64,000 nucleotides of DNA from assembly GCF_025917005.1 (NCBI RefSeq), contig NZ_CP078091.1:310001-374000 (forward strand). The letters run 5' to 3'. Of this stretch, positions 58,694 through 64,000 are shown piece after piece (position 1 is the first letter of the stretch; the number at the start of each line of letters is the position of its first letter). The position numbers and the translations under genes are program-made. Below the pieces are notes generated by a model that was not told the origin of the DNA, did no database searches, and saw nothing but the letters and a program-made list of their open reading frames with translations. Source of the stretch: Porphyrobacter sp. ULC335 (GTDB taxonomy: Bacteria; Pseudomonadota; Alphaproteobacteria; Sphingomonadales; Sphingomonadaceae).

Positions 58694-59698
58694 TCACAGC
58701 TTCAGCAATTGCTTGCCGCGGTTCTGCCCGCTGAACAGCCGCTGCAAGGTGGTCGGCGCGTTCTCGAAGCCGTGCTGGATATCTTCCTGATATTTCAGAC
58801 TGCCATCCTTGACGAAGCCCTCCAGCCGCTTGCGGATAACGGGAAACTCGCTGGCCCAATCGAGCACGATGAAGCCTGCCATCGTGCCGCGCCGGAAGAC
58901 GAGGTTGAAGTAGTTCTCCGGCCCGGCCGGAAGCGAGCCTGTCTCGTAACGGCTGATCCCGCCGCAGATCACTACGCGGGCATTGGTGGCAATGCAGGCT
59001 AGCATATCATTGAGGATCTTGCCGCCGACATTGTCGTAGATCACGTCCACACCGCGCGGGCAGTGCTCCTTGATCTGCGCCTTCACATTGTCCGCCTTGT
59101 AATCGATGGCGGCGTCATAGCCCGCTTCGCGCACCAGCCAATCGCACTTGTCCTGTCCGCCTGCGATGCCGACGACGCGGCATCCGGCGATCTTGGCGAG
59201 CTGGCCGACAATGCTCCCCGTCGCGCCCGCTGCACCCGAAACCAGCACGGTGTCACCCGCAACCGGCTTGCCGACCTTGAACAGCCCGCAATAGGCAGTC
59301 AGCCCGGTGGTCCCCAGCACCGAAAGCACGGCGGTGGGCGACAGATCGGTTTCGACCTTGGTCAATTCCTTGCCATCGGTGACCAGATACTCGGCCCAGC
59401 CGGTGGTGCCGAAAACCATGTCGCCGACAGCATAACGCCCACCGTTAGAGGCCACGACTTCTGCAATCCCGCTGCCGCGCATGACATCACCGATCGCCAT
59501 CGGGGCGACATAGTCGGCGATGTTCTCCATCCAGCCCTTCTGCGCCGGATCGAAGCCGAGATAGTGCGTCTTGAGCAGCATCTCGCCGGGGCCGGGGTCG
59601 GCCAGTTCGGTTGTGGCAAGCTTGAAGTCGCTGTCGATCTCGATCCCGCGACCCCGCGGGTGTCCATTCAGGAGCCATTGGCGGGTGGTGGTGGGCAT
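58694..59698 (-). CDS. Zinc-free MDR oxidoreductase (CurA type), no. 2
   Basis: 334 residues. The NADPH motif is SGAAGATGSIVGQLAKIAG and the family hallmark is IYDNVGGKILNDML. Likely an NADPH-dependent alkenal/enone reductase. Similar in length to the MDR genes at 42291 and 61984 but clearly different in sequence. The start follows AAAGGAGAGACCCG. Divergent from the molybdoenzyme gene, with 120 bases between. Confidence 0.9.
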   Translation of the reverse strand: MPTTTRQWLLNGHPRGRGIEIDSDFKLATTELADPGPGEMLLKTHYLGFDPAQKGWMENIADYVAPMAIGDVMRGSGIAEVVASNGGRYAVGDMVFGTTGWAEYLVTDGKELTKVETDLSPTAVLSVLGTTGLTAYCGLFKVGKPVAGDTVLVSGAAGATGSIVGQLAKIAGCRVVGIAGGQDKCDWLVREAGYDAAIDYKADNVKAQIKEHCPRGVDVIYDNVGGKILNDMLACIATNARVVICGGISRYETGSLPAGPENYFNLVFRRGTMAGFIVLDWASEFPVIRKRLEGFVKDGSLKYQEDIQHGFENAPTTLQRLFSGQNRGKQLLKL

Positions 59699-59755
59699 CG
59701 GGTCTCTCCTTTATTTGCCTGCCCTATTGCGGCTGCGGCGCGCAGCCCTCCACGG

Positions 59756-59764
59756 ACAAAAGTG
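59756..59764 (+). promoter_or_regulatory. Candidate shared motif ACAAAAGTG
   Basis: Core AAAAGTG as in 39297 and 57352, 55 bases before the molybdoenzyme ATG. A GGCCCC block follows at a similar distance to the copy at 57352. Confidence 0.25.
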
Positions 59765-59818
59765 TCAGTCGAGTGGTTCGGCCCCTGTGGTAGTTTGCTA
59801 CGCAAAGGGAGAGCCACG

Positions 59819-61957
59819 ATGGGCATTCAGACTCACAAGACCTTCTGCCGCTTCTGCCACGCCAATTGCGCGATGGAAGTCGATGTCGAGGACGGGAAAG
59901 TGATCGAGGTCCGCGGCGATCCCGACGATCCGGCCTATGGCGGTTATACCTGCATGAAGGGACGCGAACTGCCGGATTCGCACAATTCGGCAAACCGCCT
60001 GCATCATAGCCTAGTCCGCAATGAAGCGGGCGAATTTGTCGAAACCCCGATGCCCGAGGCTTTGGCCCATGTCGCAAGCGAATTGCGCCGGATTATCGAC
60101 CAGCATGGCCCGCACTCGGTCGCGGTGTTCATGGGTTCGGGGGGCTTCCAGAACAGCGCTGCCATGTCTGCCTCGGTGAGCTTTGCGCAGGCTGTCGGCA
60201 GCCGCAATTTCTACACCTCGGTGACGCTTGATCAGCCGGCGAAGGTGTTCACCACCGCCCGCTACGGCAAGTGGTTGGCGGGGCCGAACACGTTCAGCGA
60301 AAGCGACGTTGCCATGTTCATCGGCAACAACCCGATCGTCTCACACTATTCGCCGGTTGGCGGAGTTCCGCCCTTCAGCCCCTCGCGCCGCATCCGCGAC
60401 CAGAAGGCGCAAGGGCTGAAGCTGATCGTGGCAGACCCGCGCGAGAGCGATGTGGCGCGGCTGGCCGACATCTATCTGCCGGTAAAGCCCGGCGAAGATC
60501 CGGCTATGCTGGCGGGCATGCTCAACGTGATCATCGCCGAGGGGTTGTATGATCGCAATTTCGTCGCCGCCCATGTCGACGGGTTCGACGAGCTGGCCGA
60601 GGCAGTGAAAGCCTTCACGCCCGAGGTGGCGGCGGAACGCGCGGGCCTCGACAAGGACCAGCTTGTCGCCGCCGCGCGGATGTTCGCGACCGGCTCGAAG
60701 GGCTGCGCCGTCACCGGCACCGGCCCCGAAATGGCGGGCAACGGGACGCTGACCGAATATCTTGTGGTATGCCTCAACACGATCTGTGCGCGCTTCAAGC
60801 AGGAAGGCGAGAAGGCCGCGATCCCCGGCGTGTTCAGCCCCTACCAGACCGCCCGCCGCGCACAGGTCGGCCCGCCGGTGCCGATGTTCGGCGCGGAAGG
60901 AATGCCGAAATCGCGCTTCCGCGGGCTCGGCCACCTTGGGTGGGAGATGCCTTGCAACGTGCTGGCGGACGAAATCCTTACCCCCGGCGAAGGCCAGGTT
61001 CGTGCGCTGATATCGGTCGGCGGCAACCCGGTTGTCGGCTTCCCCGATCAGGTCAAGATGGCCCGCGCGCTCGACGATCTTGAACTGTTCGTGCAGATTG
61101 ATCCGTGGATGAGCGCCAGCGCGCGCCGCGCCGACGTGGTGCTCGCGCCTTCGCAATGCCTTGAGCGGGAGGACATCACCAGCCTTTCGGAATGGTGGCA
61201 CGAGGAGCCTTACGCGCGCTACACCGAAGCGGTGGTCGAGGCGCCGGGCGACGTGATCGACGAGTACGAGATGTTCTGGACGCTCGCGCACCACCTTGGC
61301 ATCCAGATGATGCTCAATGGCGGCCCGCTGCCGATGGACCGCAAGCCGACCAAGCAGGAGTTCCTCGATCTGGCAGTGACCGGCTGCCTCGTTACGCCCA
61401 GCCAGGTGCGCGAGGATTGCCGCGCCAATGGCGGTGCGGCGGTGTTCTATCCCGAACAGCACCCGACCGTGGGACCGGTCGACGAGAACGAGTTCCACCG
61501 CTTCGATCTGGCAGTCGGGGCCATGCCATCCGAAATCCTGAAATACGCCGAGAACCGGACAGCGCGCGAGGGCTTCGACTTCCGCCTCATTTCGCGGCGC
61601 TCGAAGACGCGGTTCAATTCGATCGGCCACCCGCTCAAGAAGTTGCAGGCCAAGACCACCACCAACCCCGCCTATATCCACCCCGATGATATCGCCGCGC
61701 TCGGCCTTGAGGAAGGCGGGTTGGTCGCGATCACTTCACCCCACGCCACCATCCACGGCGTCGTGAAAGCGAGCGACAAGGTGCGGCGCGGGATCGTGTC
61801 GATGGCGCATGCTTACGGGGATGCCGACGCGACCAAGGAGGATGTGCGGGAACGCGGATCCTCGACCAACCGGCTGGTCAGCGAGGTGGTCGATTACGAC
61901 CCGATCACCGGCCAATCCCTGCAAAGCGCCATTCCGGTGAAGCTGGAACCGGCCTGA
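59819..61957 (+). CDS. Molybdopterin-dependent oxidoreductase (DMSO reductase family)
   Basis: 712 residues with an N-terminal [4Fe-4S] site (C10, C13, C17, C45), MGD-binding domains (GNNP near 177, GGNPVVGFPD near 400) and a C-terminal molybdopterin dinucleotide domain (NPAYIHPDDIAALGLEEG). No Tat signal, so cytoplasmic. At the usual metal-ligand position no Cys or selenocysteine is seen; T136 or D138 in SVTLDQPAK are candidates. It may hydroxylate or dehydrogenate a pathway intermediate. The start follows AAAGGGAGAGCCACG; the longer open frame upstream is in the divergent gene. Confidence 0.9.
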   Translation: MGIQTHKTFCRFCHANCAMEVDVEDGKVIEVRGDPDDPAYGGYTCMKGRELPDSHNSANRLHHSLVRNEAGEFVETPMPEALAHVASELRRIIDQHGPHSVAVFMGSGGFQNSAAMSASVSFAQAVGSRNFYTSVTLDQPAKVFTTARYGKWLAGPNTFSESDVAMFIGNNPIVSHYSPVGGVPPFSPSRRIRDQKAQGLKLIVADPRESDVARLADIYLPVKPGEDPAMLAGMLNVIIAEGLYDRNFVAAHVDGFDELAEAVKAFTPEVAAERAGLDKDQLVAAARMFATGSKGCAVTGTGPEMAGNGTLTEYLVVCLNTICARFKQEGEKAAIPGVFSPYQTARRAQVGPPVPMFGAEGMPKSRFRGLGHLGWEMPCNVLADEILTPGEGQVRALISVGGNPVVGFPDQVKMARALDDLELFVQIDPWMSASARRADVVLAPSQCLEREDITSLSEWWHEEPYARYTEAVVEAPGDVIDEYEMFWTLAHHLGIQMMLNGGPLPMDRKPTKQEFLDLAVTGCLVTPSQVREDCRANGGAAVFYPEQHPTVGPVDENEFHRFDLAVGAMPSEILKYAENRTAREGFDFRLISRRSKTRFNSIGHPLKKLQAKTTTNPAYIHPDDIAALGLEEGGLVAITSPHATIHGVVKASDKVRRGIVSMAHAYGDADATKEDVRERGSSTNRLVSEVVDYDPITGQSLQSAIPVKLEPA

Positions 61958-61983
61958 TCCCCCCTCTCAATCCAAGGAATATT

Positions 61984-62994
61984 ATGCCCACCAACCGCCG
62001 CTTTCTGCTGCAACGCCGCCCCGATGGGACGCCTGTTCAGGACGATTTCGAACTGGTCAGCGAACCCACCCCTGCGCTGGAGGAGGGCCAGTTCCTGATC
62101 CGCAACCACTACGCCTCGCTCGATCCGGCGATGCGCGGGTGGATGGATGCCGAGGGCAATTACATGCCGCCGATCCCGCTCGGCGATCCGGTGCGCGCCA
62201 GCATTATCGGCGTGGTCGAGGAAAGCCGCGCGGAAGGCTTTGCGCCCGGGCAATGGGTGATGGGGCTGAACGCGCTGGAGGATTACTCGGTTAGTGCGGT
62301 CGGCGGATTCACCCAGCCGATTGACCCGTCACTGGTGCCAAGCGTCACCAACTACCTGTCGATTTTCGGTGCGGTGGGGATGACCGCCTATTTCGGGTTC
62401 CTCGAGGTTTGCGAGCCAAAGGCGGGCGAAACCGTGCTGGTCACCGGTGCGGCCGGGGCCGTCGGCAGCCTCGTCGGCCAACTCGCCAAGATCCACGGCT
62501 GCCGCGCGGTCGGCATTGCCGGCGGCCCGGCCAAATGCGCGCGCCTGATCGAGAAATACGGCTTTGACGCCGCCATCGACTATCGCGGCAAGGATGAGGC
62601 CGCGCTCACCGCTGCCATCGCCGAAGCCTGCCCTGACGGGGTCGACGTGATCTTCGAGAATGTCGGCGGGATCATCCTCGATGCCGGTTTGATGAACCTC
62701 AACCTGCACTCCCGCGTCGGGCTATGCGGCCTGATCAGCGAATACAACACCGAGCCGCGCGGCATCCGCAACCTGTGGCAGCTGATCGTCAAGCGTGCCC
62801 ACATCCGCGGGCTGCTGGTCGCCGACTACGTCCCCCGCTTCGGCGAGGGCGCGCAGCAAATGGGCGTCTGGGCCGCGCAAGGCAAACTCACCATCGACGA
62901 GCATGTCGACGAAGGGCTGGAGCACGCCTTCGACAGCTTCATGCGGCTGTTCGCCGGCACCAATGACGGCAAGATGATCCTCAAGATCGCCTGA
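61984..62994 (+). CDS. Zinc-free MDR oxidoreductase (CurA type), no. 3
   Basis: 336 residues. The cofactor motif is TGAAGAVGSLVGQLAKIHG and the hallmark is IFENVGGIILDAGL; YASLDPAMRGWM near the N-terminus is typical of this enone-reductase group. 26 bases behind the molybdoenzyme gene and 4 bases before the ThuA gene, so part of one operon. Confidence 0.9.
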   Translation: MPTNRRFLLQRRPDGTPVQDDFELVSEPTPALEEGQFLIRNHYASLDPAMRGWMDAEGNYMPPIPLGDPVRASIIGVVEESRAEGFAPGQWVMGLNALEDYSVSAVGGFTQPIDPSLVPSVTNYLSIFGAVGMTAYFGFLEVCEPKAGETVLVTGAAGAVGSLVGQLAKIHGCRAVGIAGGPAKCARLIEKYGFDAAIDYRGKDEAALTAAIAEACPDGVDVIFENVGGIILDAGLMNLNLHSRVGLCGLISEYNTEPRGIRNLWQLIVKRAHIRGLLVADYVPRFGEGAQQMGVWAAQGKLTIDEHVDEGLEHAFDSFMRLFAGTNDGKMILKIA

Positions 62995-62998
62995 CACC

Positions 62999-63766
62999 GT
63001 GACACGTTCGCTGCTCGTGCTGTCCGGGGGGCATCCTTACGAGGAAGCCCCCTTCGCCGAATTGCTGGCCGGACTGGACGATTGGGAGCTGACGCATCTC
63101 GTCCATCCCGAGGGCGGCGAGGCTGATGCGGCGGGAGCGATCGCGGCGTCGGACGCACTGCTGTTCTACGACATGGCGGGCTACACTTTCGCCGATGGCA
63201 CGGTGACAACACGCCCGCCTTCGCCCGCTTTCCGCGAGGCCATCGCAGCGCGGTTTGCCAGTGGCAGGGGTGCGGTAGCGATGCACCACGCACTGGCCGG
63301 GTGGGCCGATTGGCCGGAATGGCATGCATGGCTTGGCGGGCAGTTCCACTACCAACCCGGCGCGCATGGGCCCGACTCCGGCTATCGCCACGATGTTGCT
63401 TATGAGGCGCGGATTGTCGCCGATCATCCGGTTACCCGCGGGTTGCCGGACAGCTTCCCGGTCAGCGACGAGCTTTACCTCTGCCCGGTCGACGAAAGCG
63501 CTTTTGCCCCCCTGATGCGCGCCGAGGGCTTCGCCTTCACGGCTGACAATTTCTATTCCGCTGCCAACGCGGTGGCGGGCGCGATGTTCAGCCGCGAAGG
63601 CTGGAACCACCCGCCCGGCAGCAACTGCATCGCGTGGGAGAGCCACAGATGCCCCGCCCCGCTCGTCTATCTGCAATGCGGCGATGGCCCGGCGACCTAC
63701 GCCAACCCCCACGTGCGACGGATGCTGCGGCAGGCGCTCGACTACACCTCAGGAGGAACCGCATGA
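62999..63766 (+). CDS. ThuA-domain protein (glutamine amidotransferase-like fold)
   Basis: 255 residues of the ThuA/trehalose-utilisation fold: LLVLSGGHPYEEAPFAELL at the N-terminus, GAVAMHHALAGWADWPEWHAW in the middle and HPVTRGLPDSFPVSDELY near 150. The family is linked to sugar or glycoside handling and often lacks a proven reaction. GTG start 4 bases behind the MDR gene; the stop overlaps the next gene (ATGA). Confidence 0.84.
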   Translation: MTRSLLVLSGGHPYEEAPFAELLAGLDDWELTHLVHPEGGEADAAGAIAASDALLFYDMAGYTFADGTVTTRPPSPAFREAIAARFASGRGAVAMHHALAGWADWPEWHAWLGGQFHYQPGAHGPDSGYRHDVAYEARIVADHPVTRGLPDSFPVSDELYLCPVDESAFAPLMRAEGFAFTADNFYSAANAVAGAMFSREGWNHPPGSNCIAWESHRCPAPLVYLQCGDGPATYANPHVRRMLRQALDYTSGGTA

Positions 63767-64000
63767 CACCCCAGCAAACCGTCGAGGCTTTCATCGGCCA
63801 TTGGAACGCCTGCGACATCGACGCGATGCTCGCCCTGTGCGCCGACGATATCGTCTATCACAACATCCCCATGGAACCGGTTCGCGGCACGACGGAAATG
63901 CGCGCGATGGTCGAAGGCTTCCTCGCCAACATCGCGTCGTGCGACTGGCAGACCCACGCCATCGCGGTGAACGGCGACACCGTGCTGACCGAACGCACCG
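63763..64000 (+). CDS. Limonene-1,2-epoxide-hydrolase-like NTF2-fold protein, 5' part (cut by window end)
   Basis: 79 residues visible, starting MTPQQTVEAFIGHWNACD. YHNIPMEPVRG gives Y32 and N34, and R78 follows at the same spacing as Tyr53, Asn55 and Arg99 of Rhodococcus limonene-1,2-epoxide hydrolase. The partner Asp would fall at residue 80, just past the window. Good AGGAGGAACC site and a 4-base overlap with the ThuA gene. If complete, it would open an epoxide, fitting with P450 chemistry upstream. Confidence 0.78.
   Translation, partial: MTPQQTVEAFIGHWNACDIDAMLALCADDIVYHNIPMEPVRGTTEMRAMVEGFLANIASCDWQTHAIAVNGDTVLTERT

Overview
The window reads as chromosome of a GC-rich alphaproteobacterium of the order Sphingomonadales, most likely Erythrobacteraceae (Erythrobacter/Porphyrobacter-like). 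This is inferred from gene content: a fused-MrpAB Mrp antiporter, an AppA-like BLUF photoreceptor typical of aerobic anoxygenic phototrophs, a TonB receptor inside a Rieske/P450 catabolic cluster, and short palindromic intergenic repeats. Coding density is very high. No tRNA, rRNA, CRISPR array, insertion sequence or phage gene was seen, and no gene-free stretch exceeds 300 bases.

Layout. (1) 1-10196 (+): a glycogen operon glgP(partial)-glgB-glgC-glgA-pgm-glgX, almost all genes overlapping by 4 bases. (2) 10197-12822 (+): a BLUF + B12/SCHIC-type photoreceptor followed by a fatty acid desaturase. (3) 12847-18751 (-): a six-gene group-2 Mrp Na+/H+ antiporter operon. (4) 18893-22457 (-): apt and the cytochrome bc1 operon petABC, separated by a terminator. 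(5) 22687-31374: housekeeping genes (pepN-pgeF, an epimerase, a DMT transporter, threonine aldolase, a small GNAT, two bacterial PH-domain proteins). (6) 31504-64000: about 33 kb of accessory catabolic genes.

The catabolic block holds a GST, four SDRs, an NmrA-type reductase, three different Rieske oxygenase alpha subunits, two cytochromes P450, a ketosteroid-dehydrogenase-like flavoprotein, a molybdopterin oxidoreductase with mobA close by, three zinc-free MDR reductases, an acyl-CoA synthetase, a thioesterase, a VOC protein, six NTF2/SnoaL-fold proteins (the last limonene-epoxide-hydrolase-like and cut by the window end), three carboxymuconolactone-decarboxylase-fold proteins, two dimeric alpha/beta-barrel monooxygenase-like proteins, a ThuA-domain protein, an MFS transporter and a TonB receptor. 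It looks like a pathway for a bulky hydrophobic alicyclic or polycyclic compound (terpenoid- or steroid-like), but the substrate cannot be read from sequence. No transcription factor and no ferredoxin or ferredoxin reductase is visible in it. Genes are often in divergent pairs about 120-150 bases apart, and two short motifs recur in those intergenic regions.

The most striking non-coding signal is a perfect 16-bp parS (ParB-binding) palindrome at 56455-56470, inside a larger palindrome and next to four AGACCCC repeats spaced exactly 11 bp. It suggests that the region lies near the replication origin of its replicon.
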